A stretch of DNA of 64,000 nt. Source: Neoarius graeffei (lineage: Eukaryota; Chordata; Actinopteri; Siluriformes; Ariidae). Location of the stretch: positions 31,292,835 through 31,356,834 of the forward strand of contig NC_083589.1 of the NCBI RefSeq assembly GCF_027579695.1, given 5' to 3'. The translations under genes were made by a program, and so were the position numbers. Positions 1 to 11,395 of the stretch are shown here, one piece after another (the stretch's first letter is position 1; each line of letters begins with the position of its first letter). The notes under the pieces were generated by a model that was not told where the DNA came from, made no database searches, and saw only the letters and a program-made list of their open reading frames with translations.

Positions 1-231
1 CAGGGGTTAGGTACCTTGCTCAAGGGCACTTCAGCCCAAGGCCGCCCCACGTTAACCTAACTGCATGTCTTTGGACTGTGGGGGAAACTGGAGCACCCAG
101 AGGAAACCCACACAGACACAGGGAGAACATGCAAACTCCACATAGAAAGGCCCTCGCCAGCCGCAGGGCTCGAACCTGGAACCTTCTTGCTGTGAGGCGA
201 CCGTGCTAACCACTACACCACCGTGCCGCCC
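1..231 (-). mobile_element. tRNA-headed SINE, composite-tail type, cut by window edge
   Basis: The tRNA-like head is at 231 on the minus strand (GGGCGGCACGGTGGTG) with the pol III B-box-like GGTTCGAGCC near 160. The far end does not match the usual tail of this family. It reads through a segment with GCCCTTGAGCAAGG, also seen in the composite SINE at 56672-57093, so this is probably the same composite subfamily. The tail lies outside the window. Confidence 0.8.
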
Positions 232-491
232 ACAAAAAAAATCTGAGTGCAGTGCAGCAACTTGAGTTGCCGTATGTTTCCAAAACATAGTATAGCTCCA
301 AATTATATTATTAAAAAATATGTATACATTACAAGTCATGGATTGTGTAAGAATTTGGATTTCTATAGAGGAACCAAACCATCCTACTGTGTATTATTAA
401 TATAGATACAACTGAGTTATGATTTGTTACACACCCTTTTCTGTGCCATTGCAGTACAACCCCTTAATTTATACATTTATCATATAAAAAG

Positions 492-858
492 GGCGGCACG
501 GTGGTGTAGTGGTTAGCACTGTTGCCTCACAGCAAGAAGGTTCTGGGTTCAAGCCCAGTGGCCAACAGGGGCTTTTCTGTGTGGAGTTGCATGTTCACCC
601 CATGTCTGTGTGGGTTTCCTCCGGGTGCTCCGGTTTCCCCCACAGTCCAAAGACATGCAGGTTAGGTTAATTGGTGGCTCTAAATTGACAGTAGGTGTGA
701 ATGTGAGTGTGAATGGTTGTTTGTCTCTATGTATCAGCCCTCCGATGATCTGGCGACTCGTCCAGGGTGTACCCTGCGTCTTGCTCATAGTCAGCTGGGA
801 TAGGCTCCAGCTTGCCTGTGACCCTGCACAGGATAAGTGGTTATGGATAATGGATGGA
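492..858 (+). mobile_element. tRNA-headed SINE, full length
   Basis: Complete copy of the main SINE family of the window: tRNA-like head with A box (GTGTAGTGGTTAG) and B box, a conserved body (CAGTCCAAAGACATGCAGG), and a GGATAATGGATGGA tail. A 12-bp target duplication TCATATAAAAAG flanks it (480-491 and 859-870), showing insertion by LINE-type target-primed reverse transcription. The family is very common in teleosts; I do not assign a library name. Confidence 0.9.
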
Positions 859-870
859 TCATATAAAAAG

Positions 871-1218
871 TCTTGTGCTACAACAAAAAAGAGCAAAACA
901 CCAGCATTAATGTTGGCCTGGAAATAGAGACATAAGAAGGATATGAATGTTTTGAAGGATATCTGTAAAGTTTGAGTTATACCTATACAGGTTATAACAA
1001 CACTGGATGCGTTGCTGGACCAAAAGTTGATGTGGTGTCTTACTGGTTAAGTTGATAGGTCATACACAGCCAGTTTGCTGTTGGCATGAAGGAGACGAAC
1101 GAGATGTTCTTGTTGCATCTGAGGTTTGAGTCTGTATTGAGGTCTGTACTGTAAAAAGGTGCTCGAAAAATTCTGTCCTATCCTATGCTGTAATCACACA
1201 AAACATGAATAAATTATA
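871..1218. other. unassigned non-coding stretch
   Basis: I see no gene, terminal repeat or recognisable element here. Confidence 0.5.
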
Positions 1219-1702
1219 CACTGTATGGCCAAAAATATGTCGACACCTGCCCGTCACACCCATACTGTATATGTACTGTAAGTTGGAAACACACAGCATT
1301 ACACTGCAGCATAATAATTTCCCTTTATTGAAACCAAGGCTTGGGTGCAAACCTGTTCCAGCATGACAATGGCCCTGTGCACAAAGCAAGGTCCATGAAA
1401 ACACGGTTTGCCAAGATTAGTGCAGAAGAAATAGAGCATTCTACAAAAAGCCCTGATCTCATCCCCACTTTTGGGATGAACTGGAACACTGACTGCACCC
1501 CAGGCCTCTGCGCGCAACATCAGTGCCTGACCTCACTAATGCTTTTGTGGCTGAATGAGCACTATTCCTCACAGCCATTCTCAAAAATCTGGTGGAAATC
1601 CTTCTCAGAAGAGTGCACAGCAAATCTGGAATGGGAAGTTCACAAAACACATACTGTATGCATGTGATGATCAGGTGTCCACATACATTTGGCCATATAA
1701 TG
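1219..1702 (+). mobile_element. deleted Tc1/mariner element
   Basis: Terminal repeats face each other: CACTGTATGGCCAAA at 1219 and its inverted relative TTTGGCCATATAATG ending at 1702, each beside TA. Only about 480 bp remain. Inside are remnants of the transposase second-aspartate region (FQHDNGPVHKAR, near 1355-1390) and of the SPDL motif. The right TA (1703-1704) is shared with the next Tc1 element, so the two abut exactly. The 58208-60307 element belongs to the same family. Confidence 0.8.
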
Positions 1703-1704
1703 TA

Positions 1705-3308
1705 CAACCCCGATTCCAAAAAAGTTGGGACAAAGTACAAATTGTAAATAAAAACGGAATGCAATAATTTACAAATCTGAAAATCTGATATTGTATTCAC
1801 AATAGAACATAGACAACATATCAAATGTCGAAAGTGAGACATTTTGAAATTTCATGCCAAATATTGGCTCATTTGAAATTTCATGACAGCAACACATCTC
1901 AAAAAAGTTGAGACAGGGGCAATAAAAGGCTGGAAAAGTTAAAGGTACAAAAAAGGAACAGCTGGAGGACCAAATTGCAACTCATTAGGTCAACTGGCAA
2001 TAGGTCATTAACATGACTGGGTATAAAAAGAGCATCTTGGAGTGGCAGCGGCTCTCAGAAGTAAAGATGGGAAGAGGATCACCAATCCCCCTAATTCTGC
2101 ACCGACAAATAGTGGAGCAATATCAGAAAGGAGTTCGACAGTGTAAAATTGCAAAGAGTTTGAACATATCATCATCTACAGTGCATAATATCATCAAAAG
2201 ATTCAGAGAATCTGGAAGAATCTCTTTGTGTAAGGGTCAAGGCCGGAAAACCATACTGGGTGCCCGTGATCTTCGGGCCCTTAGATGGCACTGCATCACA
2301 TACAGGCATGCTTCTGTATTGGAAATCACAAAATGGGCTCAGGAATATTTCCAGAGAACACTATCTGTGAACACAATTCACCGTGCCATCTGCCGTTGCC
2401 AGCTAAAACTCTATAGTTCAAAGAAGAAGCCGTATCTAAACATGATCCAGAAGCGCAGACGTCTTCTCTGGGCCAAGGCTCATTTAAAATGGACTGTGGC
2501 AAAGTGGAAAACTGTTCTGTGGTCAGACGAATCAAAATTTGAAGTTCTTTATGGAGATTAGGGACACCGTGTCATTCGGACTAAAGAGGAGAAGGACGAC
2601 CCAAGCTGTTATCAGCGCTAAGTTCAGAAGCCTGCATCTCTGATGGTATGGGGTTGCATTAGTGCATGTGGCATGGGCAGCTTGCTCATCTGGAAAGACA
2701 CCATCAATGCTGAAAGGTATATCCAGGTTCTAGAGCAACATATGCTCCCATCCAGACGACGTCTCTTTCAGGGAAGACCTTGCATTTTCCAACATGACAA
2801 TGCAAACCACATACTGCATCAATTACAGCATCATGGCTGCGTAGAAGAAGGGTCCGGGTACTGAACTGGCCAGCCTGCAGTCCAGATCTTTCACCCATAG
2901 AAAACATTTGGCACATCATAACACGGAAGATACGACAAAAAAGACCTAAGACAGTTGAGCAACTAGAATCCTACATTAGACAAGAATGGGTTAACATTCC
3001 TATCCCTAAACTTGAGCAACTTGTCTTCTCAGTCCCCAGACGTTTACAGACTGTTGTAAAGAGAAAAGGGGATGTCTCACAGTGGTAAACACGGCCTTGT
3101 CCCAACTTTTTTGAGATGTGTTGTTGTCATGAAATTTAAAATCACCTAATTTTTCTCTTTAAATGATACATTTTCTCAGTTTAAACACTTGATATGTCAT
3201 CTATGTTCTATTCTGAATAAAATATGGAATTTTGAAACTTCCACATCATTGCATTCCGTTTTTATTTACAATTTGTACTTTGTCCCAACTTTTTTGGAAT
3301 TGGGGTTG
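1705..3308 (+). mobile_element. Tc1/mariner-like element, about 1.6 kb
   Basis: Inverted ends CAACCCCGATTCCAAAAAAG (1705) and CTTTTTTGGAATTGGGGTTG (to 3308) are flanked by TA at 1703-1704 and 3309-3310. Length and layout fit an autonomous-size Tc1 element with a decayed transposase gene. A second copy of the same family lies at 61107-62704 in the opposite orientation. Confidence 0.92.
2013..3088 (+). pseudogene. Tc1-like transposase pseudogene
   Basis: The first 180 residues are open from 2013. They include a helix-turn-helix DNA-binding region (KIAKSLNISSSTVHNIIKRF) and the first catalytic aspartate in the LWSDESKF motif. A more usual start may be the ATG at 2067 (MGRGSPIP). A stop follows the first aspartate near 2559. 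The reading then resumes in another frame from 2643 with MVWGCIS and FQHDNAN (second aspartate), and a further shift precedes the C-terminus, which ends at the TAA near 3086. It cannot encode an active enzyme. Confidence 0.85.
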
Positions 3309-3310
3309 TA

Positions 3311-4140
3311 TATTTAAAACAAGTAGATATGCCTTTCCACAAAGACATATCTATTGGAATAGATTTTTCATAATACAGTAAACAGGTGGGACTCACTCTA
3401 TGTATTTTTGAAGACTGGCTGGAGTTACAAAATTTTGGTATCCCTGAGACTGTCTTTCATTGTCATTAATATTTCATTTGAACCCTGATGGTACCCTGAG
3501 ACGAATGATTTGTGTGAAGATGATGCAATTTTTAGGGAAAAATATGATGTTCTTTCATAAGTGTTGTTTTTAAAACTACACAGTGTAAGACTTTGGAATT
3601 TAACACACTCGCTGCTTAAGGAAGAACCTTTTGTAACATTGGAGGTCCTGTGGCCTTCCCCACTGTGAGCGTCACAGCTGCATATACTAGCATTCTGAAA
3701 AACTTCAAGTCTGTGTATCAAATTGTATAAAACACACTAAGTAGTATGATATACTATTTATGTAGTACAATTGCATTTAGATTAGGAAGTGGTCCAACTA
3801 TTTGTGAGTCAGGATTACTCAGTATTATAGAAAAGTTATGTGAATGAAATAAATTTATTGTGCACGCAAATGATGTGTCTGTGACAGTTACTGAGCAGTT
3901 GTGCCCACTGCATCGCTAATGCCACAGTCTTTGTAATCTCACAGACAGCAGGATGAATGTAAGGGCTTCGGTGAGCTAGCTCATTTATTCTAGTGCTAAC
4001 ATATAGTGTAGATAACAAAATTATAACATCTAGTCATTTCTGTTAATTTTTTTCCTTCGTGTATTTTGTTGTGTATTGTGGAGAGATGAAAGTGGAGCAA
4101 AGAAAAAAATCGTGAACTTTTGAAAGTCAAGCTAAGATAT
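3311..4140. other. unassigned AT-rich stretch
   Basis: No supported gene or element. Short ORFs here have no recognisable motif. Confidence 0.5.
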
Positions 4141-4158
4141 GGGGGGGGGGGGGGGGGG
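4141..4158. repeat. poly-G run
   Basis: An uninterrupted run of about 18 G. Such runs are prone to assembly and polymerase error and can form quadruplex structures. Confidence 0.9.
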
Positions 4159-4707
4159 TGTCAGGGTGGAACGTCCCCCGAAAAATTCTTAATAACATAA
4201 CATGCAAAACCCTGCATTCTCGTGCATTTTAGTACTTATTTTCACTAAAACAAGTTATAACTTTTAAGTCTTTTTCTTTCATGTACATTAATGATTAACA
4301 TGTCAAAAATATCAAATTTAATTCCCCTAGTTAATGAGTAATTTTCAGGAGTGCATTGTTCTAAATTCAGAATTTTCACTACTGTATGTCAAAACTTATA
4401 TAAAGTGATGCTGTCACATCTTATGTGCAATACTGCATATATGTTTAGAAAATAATAATTCAACGGATATTAAATAGTTCACACTTTCATGAAATTGAAT
4501 TGATTCAATATCAAAACAGTCTTATTAATCAGATATATTTATTGTAACAGTAAACTCATTCAGAACAGAAAAGATAAATCAGCCACATTATCTTGTAAAA
4601 TTGAGCTTATTCAACACTAAAACTATCATCAAAAGAATATTTTCTTATCATGCCACTTTAAATATTTCAAACTATTAATAATGCACTAAAACTTAACTGG
4701 TTTGAAC

Positions 4708-4709
<2 letters not shown>
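4159..4709. other. unassigned AT-rich stretch
   Basis: AT-rich DNA without recognisable coding potential or terminal repeats. Confidence 0.5.

Positions 4710-4760
<51 letters not shown>
4710..4760. repeat. (GT)n microsatellite
   Basis: About 25 uninterrupted GT units. Confidence 0.95.
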
Positions 4761-4761
<1 letters not shown>

Positions 4762-4872
4762 TGGAAAAAATATATTCTCTCACACTTAAAATGTTAATAT
4801 TTAGAGGTATACAAATTCATAAATCACTCATTAAATATAGCTAACCAATTATATCCCAATAAATGGCATACT

Positions 4873-5229
4873 ACGCTGTCGCCTCACAGCAAGAAGGTCC
4901 TGGGTTCGAGCCCCGTGGTCGGCGAGGGCCTTTCTGTGCGGAGTTTGCATGTTCTCCCCGTGTCCGCGTGGGTTTCCTCCGGGTGCTCCGGTTTCCCCCA
5001 CAGTCCAAAGACATGCAGGTTAGGTTAACTGGTGACTCTAAATTGACCGTAGGTGTGAATGTGAGTGTGAATGGTTGTCTGTGTCTATGTGTCAGCCCTG
5101 TGATGACCTGGTGACTTGTCCAGGGTGTACCCTGCCTTTCGCCCGTAGTCAGCTGGGATAGGCTCCAGCTTGCCTGCAACCCTGTGGAACAGGATAAAGC
5201 GGCTACAGATAATGAGATGAGATGAGATC
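4873..5229 (+). mobile_element. tRNA-headed SINE, 5' truncated
   Basis: It starts inside the tRNA-like head (GCTGTCGCCTCACAGC) and runs through the B box and body to a GATGAGATGAGAT tail. The first 30 or so bases of the head are missing. Confidence 0.88.
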
Positions 5230-5452
5230 ATTTATATTGAGTGTGTGGTTCATTTTTTATTTTTACTAACATTAACACTTCAATACGCTGATACGGTTTA
5301 CAATATCACACACGCTCACTGATAACTACTTTTATTTGCGGTCATTATCAGTCACGTCAAGTCAATAAGAATTCATTCACAATTTTCTAAATCTCAACAT
5401 GGATCTCAAGTACAACAAATTAAGAATAAGAAAAAAATTACTTACCACGTGC

Positions 5453-5625
5453 ATAATGCATATCCTGGCCTGTCCACTTTCCTCACATAGTCCGATAAAA
5501 AGTCACTGTTTGCATCTTTCTCCTCCAACCACGACCATTTGAACTTGTTCTTTACCTTTCCTTCTATGCTACGGATATCTGCCAACCTGTCAACTTGTTT
5601 GTACATTATTATTGCTGAATCGGTA
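5453..5625 (-). pseudogene. exon-like fragment, transposon-derived zinc-finger type (uncertain)
   Basis: Minus-strand translation contains KFKWSWLEEKDANSDFLSDY and then a Y-A-L-C-T stretch that stops at a good donor site (TG|GTAAGT at about 5453). This W-L-x-E-x-D-A-N type sequence occurs before a CxxC zinc finger in many fish proteins of transposon origin, from my general knowledge. I see no partner exon. The next 200 bases upstream include a GC-richer patch (GGCGGCGCCC near 5803). Confidence 0.35.
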
Positions 5626-5930
5626 AACACATTTCAATAGAGAAGGCTCTTCAATTGTTTTGCTCAATAGAAAGGTACACAAAAGAAAGACCGCGTTTTC
5701 TAAAGCACGATATCACGATAAAATCTCGTTCACATGACATGAGGTATGTATATAAGCATATAAGATCTCGTACACACCAGCAAGCATTGCGAGTCTACAA
5801 AAATGGCGGCGCCCTGTCGCCGAATGTAAACAAGCCGCACGATCGCAAAACCAAATTTCTATGAAACGGAGTGTGAAAAATCCGAAAAATACATTTCTCC
5901 ATTCGGAAAACCGGAGATTTTCAAGAGTTG

Positions 5931-6720
5931 TCAAATATCCAGATTTCCGGGTAAATCCAGAAGACTTTCATCTATAATTGTGTGAATTTTGTTCTCCAGT
6001 CTGTCAAGCACACTAGCTAAAACACACATTGGAGGATAAAAAGACACAGCAAGCAGAAGTCGTGAATCATGCCCGCTTGTCTGATGTAAATGAGTTAAGC
6101 AGTCAGTGCTGCGCTTCATCTGGAAGTTGTTACTGAAGTGGACAAATCTTCGTAGCGCTTTGAAACGCTTCACTGACACACACAGACCCAGAGACAGAAA
6201 TTCAAAAACACCCATGTTCAACAAAACTGACAAAAACAAAATTCTCAGTTTCAGCACTTGTGGCATTGACAGATGCCCTCCCTGATCTGTTGAACTCAGT
6301 ACTGGTTGCTTTGCTAAGTTATGTGCTCAGTCATCTAGTCAGTGAAGAACCTGGTGAAATATGCCAAGAGTGTCTACACTGACTCTGGAACCAAAAAGAC
6401 AGGCCATGGCACAGTGTAAGTTGGAATGTCCTTCTTGACCCACTTTCTCTGTTTGGACTTTGCATGGGGAGAGGGATTTTGATCGAGGTCTAAATAGACC
6501 TCAACAAGCCTGTTCTTGTTCCTCTGTTTCTTTGGCAGTGGCCATTAATCTTCACTAGGTAGAGGGACATAACCTGCATCATTTCCATACTGTGGATCAC
6601 TGAGCTTTTCAGCTTCGAAATCACATGGATCAGTGGGTAAAAGTGTGACAGTGCTAGTTGTAGGCCTGAGGCATCCATAAAATGTGCGACACTCCATTAC
6701 GTCTAAAAGAGATGAATATA
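5931..6720 (-). pseudogene. piggyBac-like transposase remnant
   Basis: Reading on the minus strand from 6720, successive frames give pieces that fit the N-terminal part of PGBD/piggyBac transposases: a KKDIPTYTVPW stretch, a TRFFTD stretch, a QSNQY stretch, and SVKRFKALRRFVHFSNN within a 111-residue ORF (6266-5931). Frameshifts and stops separate these blocks. The catalytic aspartates are not visible. The assignment rests on motif resemblance alone. Confidence 0.45.
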
Positions 6721-6812
6721 GTAAACATTACTACACATAAGAATGACAAACCATATCTTGATTAATTAGTGCCTCAGGTACATCTAACCATTAAAAGTGT
6801 CATATTGATAAA

Positions 6813-7160
6813 TGTCACATCTGCACCTGTAAGCACTCAGGACTCCGTTTCCCAGAATTCACAGTGGCCTTCAAATATGGCCGCCATGGACTACAGCACC
6901 CATCCTGCACCTCACCGCACTCAGTCTCCTGAGTTCTAATCACATACACTTGCTCCTGATCACAGCCTCATTACAGCTCAGTATAAAAGGACTCCCAGTT
7001 TCACAGTTACGTGTTGAAGTAGATGCTTGGTGTATCCTTGGCTGACTTTGCTAAGCTTTATGATAGTTATGCTGATACTCTGGCTTTGACTTTATTTGTA
7101 CTTTGGATTTTTGCTCTTTTGTCTTTGCCTCTGATAATTTCTCCCTTTTTTTAAATCTGA
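6813..7160 (+). mobile_element. LTR-like fragment
   Basis: Begins with TGTCACATCTGCACCTG and has a TATA box (GTATAAAAGG, about 6980), followed by a T-rich downstream region, as in fish Ty3/gypsy LTRs. No clear CA end or target duplication was found. The downstream part is separated from 10657 onward by the hAT insertion. Confidence 0.35.
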
Positions 7161-7793
7161 AATTTATGATAAAGGCATACTAAAATGGTTTATAGCATGT
7201 ATTATCTGATATTTTAAAGTGTGTTTATAGCTATCTACTAATCTAGATAGCAGTGGCGGCTGGTAGTCTTTCAAACAGGGGAGGCTGGTCGGTTACGATA
7301 TTTCCAGATTTTAAAAGAAAAAACATCAATTTTGCCCATACTCTTGCCTCTGATCTGGCTGATTGTTGGCAGGGTCACAAACTGTGAAATAACAGGTTCT
7401 TTTGGCCTATTAGCCTGCTGTCCAATATACATGATGGTGGTGTTGGGGGGTATATTTTAACATTTTATATTTTAAAATTGTAGCATGTTGTTTAAAATTT
7501 GATCATTATTGAAAGCAGCTCTTTGTCAGGAACCTCAGCAGTAACAGCAGAGTGTTCTGGAATAGGCACAAGCACTGACCTTGGGGAGCCAAACATAGAG
7601 CTGGGTACCACACATTTCATTCAATGACACACTCCCTATATTTTACTTATTTTGACTGAGAAATGTTTTATTGACGATTTTGATAACCCTTCACTTTTAA
7701 CCCAGGTCTGTAGTGTGAAATGTTCTTGGCTGTGTTTTTGTTTAAAAATGTTTTCCAAATTGTAGCTGTGTTTAATTCATATCCAGAAAAATA

Positions 7794-9354
7794 CACGGAG
7801 TGCAGAATTATTAGGCAAGTTGTATTTTTGAGGATTAGTTTTATTATTGAACAACAACTATGTTCTCAATCAAACAAAAAGACTCATAAATATCAAAGCT
7901 GAATATGTATGGAAGTTAGAGTGGGGTGTTTTTAGTTTTGGCCATTTTAGGAGAATATGTATGTGTTCAGGTAACTTTCACTGTGCAGAATTATTAGGCA
8001 ACTTAATAAAAACCAAATATGTAGCCATTTCACTTATTTATTTTCACCAGGTACACTGATATGACAACTCCAGATTTGCAAATAAACATATCTGACATTC
8101 AAACACAAAACAAAAACAAATCAGTGACCAATATAGCCACCCTTCTTCATGAGGACGCTCAAAAGCCTTCCATCCATAGATTCTGTCAATTTCTTTATCT
8201 GTTCACGACCAACATTGTGTGCAGCAGCAACCATGGCCTCCCAGACGCTGTTCAGAGAGGTGTACTGTTTTCCCTCTTTGTAGACCTCACGTTTTATAAT
8301 GGACCACAGGTTCTCTATGGGGTTTAGGTCAGGTGAACAAGGGGGCCATGTCATTATTTTTTTCACCTTTCAGACCTTTACTGGCTAGCTACGCAGTGGA
8401 GTATTTGGACACATGAGATGGAGCGTTATCCTGCATGAAAATCATGTTCTTCTTGAAAGATGCTGACTTTTTCCTATACCACTGCTTGAAGGTTTCTTCC
8501 AGGAACTGGCAGTAGGTCTGGGAGTTGAGTTTGAGTCCATCCTCAACTCGAAAAGGTCCAACAAGCTCGTCTTTGATGATACCAGCCCATAGCAGTACTC
8601 CACCTCCACCTTGCTGGCGTCTGAGTCGGAGTGGAGCTCTGTGCCCATTACTGATCCAGCCACAGGCCCATCCATCTGGCCCATCAAGAGTCACTCTCAT
8701 CTCATCAGACCACAGCACCTTAGAAAAATCAGTCTTAAGATATTTCTTGGCCCAGTCTTGACGTTTTATCTTGTGTGCCTTACTCAGTGGTGGTCGTTTT
8801 TCAGCCTTCCTTACCTTGGTCATGTCCCTCAGTATTGCACACCTTGTACTCTTTGACACTCCAGGAATGTTGCAACTCTGGAATATGGCAGAACTGGATG
8901 CTAATGGCTGCTTGTTAGCTTCACGCTTGATTTTCCACAGATCATGTGCAGTTATTTTGCGCCTTTTTTTTCCCCACACGCTTCTTTCGACCCTGTTGAC
9001 TATTTGCAATGAAACGCTTGATTGTTTGGTGATCACGTTTCAACATCTTCACAATTTCAAGAGTGCTGCATCCGTCTGCAAGACATCTCACAATTTTATA
9101 CTTTTCAAAGTCTGTCAGATCTCTCTTCTGACCCATTTTGCCAGAGGAAAAGAGGTTGCCTAATAATTATGCACACCTGATATAGGGTGTTGATGTCATT
9201 AGACCACACCCCCTCTCATTACACAGATGCACAGCACCTGATATACTTAATTGGTAGTAGGCTTTCAAGCCTAAACAGCTTGGAGTGGGACAACATGCAT
9301 TAAAAGGATGTTGTGGTCGAAATACTCACTTGCCTAATAATTCTGCACTCAGTG
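7794..9354 (-). mobile_element. Tc1/mariner-like element (DD37E spacing)
   Basis: Ends carry GAGTGCAGAATTATTAGGCA (from about 7797) and its inverted copy near 9330-9354, with TA at 7792-7793 and 9355-9356. The transposase is on the minus strand. The element is inserted in the hAT element at 7251-10648. Confidence 0.9.
8121..9136 (-). pseudogene. Tc1-like transposase pseudogene, DD37E type
   Basis: Translation starts at 9136 (MGQKRDLTDFEKYKIV) and a helix-turn-helix follows. The frame then changes near 8990 to the long ORF ending at 8389. That ORF holds the first catalytic aspartate (LWSDEMRV) and the second (FMQDNAPSH). A stop replaces the codon after KYSTA at about 8389, and one extra base near 8350 precedes [13 protein letters not shown], which carries the catalytic glutamate. 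Following the broken frame, 37 codons lie between the second aspartate and the glutamate, not the usual 34. The count depends on ignoring one inserted base in an A-run. Confidence 0.85.
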
Positions 9355-9761
9355 TATATATTCCAATATAATATACTCAGCATAAACATTTTAAATAGAT
9401 TCTATATTTTTGGTCCATCCATGACATATTACTAAAGTAGCCTGTTTACTGTTGTTGATGTGGGTCACTTACTGTTAGCCAATTCACTTTCTCGTACCAG
9501 GAGAGCTGAAAGGAACGAGTATTATTCCCTACCTTTTTCACCAAGTCAATTTGAGGCGTTGGTCTACCCTGCTCTTTAATTTTAATTTTTTCCTCGAAAG
9601 GAAGACTGGCAAATGGCTTCGCCAAAATTAAATCAGCAATGCTTGGCCTCCGTGCGCAGCTTTCTTGCTAGCTGACTAGCCTCCTCAAGTTCAGTCACTC
9701 AAATGAAATTTCTGGAACTAAGATAGCAAACTTGACAACACTATATTTACACCTTATTTAC

Positions 9762-10056
9762 AACTAGACAGGGACACTCTAATGAGTGCAAACCCCGCCT
9801 TTTCCCTATTAAAATACATTGGGCGAAAATTTCGAAGTTCTGCCATGACCTTGACCTTTGACCTCCAAAATTTAATGGTTTCCTTCCTGGGTGATTGGCA
9901 ACACGTACAAAATGTGGTCCAAATCGATCCATTGGTTCTTGAGATATCTTGCAGACACACACACAGACAGACAGACAGACAGATACACACACACACACAC
10001 ACAGACTGACGCAGGTGAAAATAATAACCCCTCCGACTACTGTCGGCGGGGTTAAT
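9762..10056. repeat. dispersed repeat with internal (GACA)n/(CA)n
   Basis: Nearly identical to 40293-40595. It starts near ACTAGACAGGGACACTC and ends CGGCGGGGTTAAT. An internal microsatellite (GACA and CA units) sits at 9955-10005. No ORF. It contains TGACCTTGACCTTTGACCTC at 9845-9864, which on the minus strand is three AGGTCA half-sites. Element class not assigned. Confidence 0.8.
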
Positions 10057-10668
10057 GAAAATATATACAAACTAAAAAAGCTGGTAGAAACCGTATGTAA
10101 TGAATGAAATCGAAATGTAAGCTGATCTCTTACAATACACCACAGCACTTGCGAATCCGCATGGGACTGAACTGAAATTCACCACTGCCTGTCTATATTT
10201 GAAACGAGCTGTCAATCAAAGAAAATATCCGGCCACTTTCACCAATCACCAGTCTCCTCGCGGAAAGCTTTGCCATGTCCCTCCCACTGTGAGGCTCGGA
10301 GTCTGTGGGCGGGCGTTTTCGCAGTATTTGTCCAATAATCGTCTTGCATTTTGATATTGAAAAACGCATAGCTCCCAAATGCCGTTGAAGTCCATTGAGG
10401 CTGGGCTGCATCGCGCTGTCACGAGGGGGAAAAATTCACGCACACATTAGGCGAACTGGGGAAAGTTATAACGGAATTATTTTGCACTGTAGTTGGGTTG
10501 AGCACATATATTTCTATGATTCTGGATCTGAAATAGGAATGTTATAAGGTCGGCTATAACATAAGCCTAGCGCAATTCATCCTACGCGATGTTCGTCATT
10601 TTTAGAGGAGGCTGAGCCTCCCTCGTTGTCTTAGAGCAATCGCCCGTGCTAGATAGCTGTCACTACGG

Positions 10669-11031
10669 TGTCACGCCCAGCTTTGCCTTGCTGAGAGTGC
10701 TCATTCCTTCCCCATATATTGAACTTGAACTTGTCCGGGTCTCCCTCCAGTCCAAAGGAGGAGCTGTCTGCTACTGTAACACCTGGTCTAGACAGCTGTG
10801 ACAGTTCAAATACATGGCCATTCAATGTTTGCTAGCTGGCTATCGGGGCTTTTGGTTTGGGTAACTCTTGCTTTGCGCTATGGAGGCCCTGCACGGGCCA
10901 ACCAGCACTTTATTATTTTCCTTTAAATGCCTATTATTTTTTAATTATGTTTAAATAAAATACCATTTAACCCGAACAACGGTGTGGACTCCCTTTATGT
11001 TGTGCTTATTTTGAGCCAAGTAGGCACGACA
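10669..11031 (+). mobile_element. solo LTR
   Basis: Starts TGTCACGCCC and ends GGCACGACA, the TG...CA ends expected of an LTR, flanked by ACGG on both sides (10665-10668 and 11032-11035). It has a polyadenylation-like AATAAA (about 10955) in its distal part. No internal retroelement sequence is attached, so it is best explained as a solo LTR left by recombination. Confidence 0.7.
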
Positions 11032-11039
11032 ACGGTTAT

Positions 11040-11395
11040 TCAATGCATAGTGTTATTCAATTAGGCACAGCTACAATATCTATGGCAGAAATGATGAGTA
11101 CTACTTGCACACATGGTATTATGTGAAGAGTAAATGGCTTTCAATGTATGCCACTATAAAGGTGAAGCACATACAGTTCAGTCAAGCAAGGGAATTAGTG
11201 GTATGATCTCACATTGTTTATGCTTTCAATTTACCCTACAAACGGTGACACTTTTTCCGAGGTAATATAGAGATTTTATTGTCACGTTTGTCTTTTGAAC
11301 AAAAGTATAATCTTAAGAGGGTTTGGAACATAAAATCCTTTTTTTTTCATACCACAGCTTTCAATATCTGAAGAGCAGTGTCCCACCAAAACACT
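11040..11395. other. unassigned non-coding stretch
   Basis: No gene or element recognised between the solo LTR and the left arm of the inverted repeat. Confidence 0.5.

Larger units (their letters stand above)
7251..10648. mobile_element. hAT-type DNA transposon carrying later insertions
   Basis: An exact 8-bp duplication CTAGATAG flanks it (7243-7250 and 10649-10656). The ends CAGTGGCGGCTGG and, inverted, CACGGGCGATTGC are imperfect repeats with the CA-start typical of hAT elements. No hAT transposase is visible, so it is non-autonomous. It carries a Tc1 element (7794-9354) and a dispersed repeat (9762-10056), both later arrivals. The remaining sequence (about 7251-7793, 9357-9761 and 10057-10648) is non-coding. 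Confidence 0.82.

Noticed and set aside
484-560. tRNA gene candidates with A and B boxes
   Set aside because: All are heads of SINEs followed by the SINE body and lack a proper cloverleaf and 3' end. None is an independent tRNA gene.
2326-2535. Opposite-strand ORFs inside Tc1 transposase genes (for example 2326-2535, 13135-14164, 25191-25634)
   Set aside because: They mirror conserved transposase sequence on the other strand and carry no motif of their own.
4871-5179. Recurrent ORFs of about 60-165 codons with phrases such as QASWSLSQLT or VGVNVSVNGC, at many places and on both strands
   Set aside because: They all lie in copies of the same tRNA-headed SINE. The similarity is repeat similarity, not a protein family.
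9754-10148. ORFs rich in CVCVCVSVCLSVC at 9747-10148 and 40131-40618
   Set aside because: They are translations of the CA/GACA microsatellite in a dispersed repeat.
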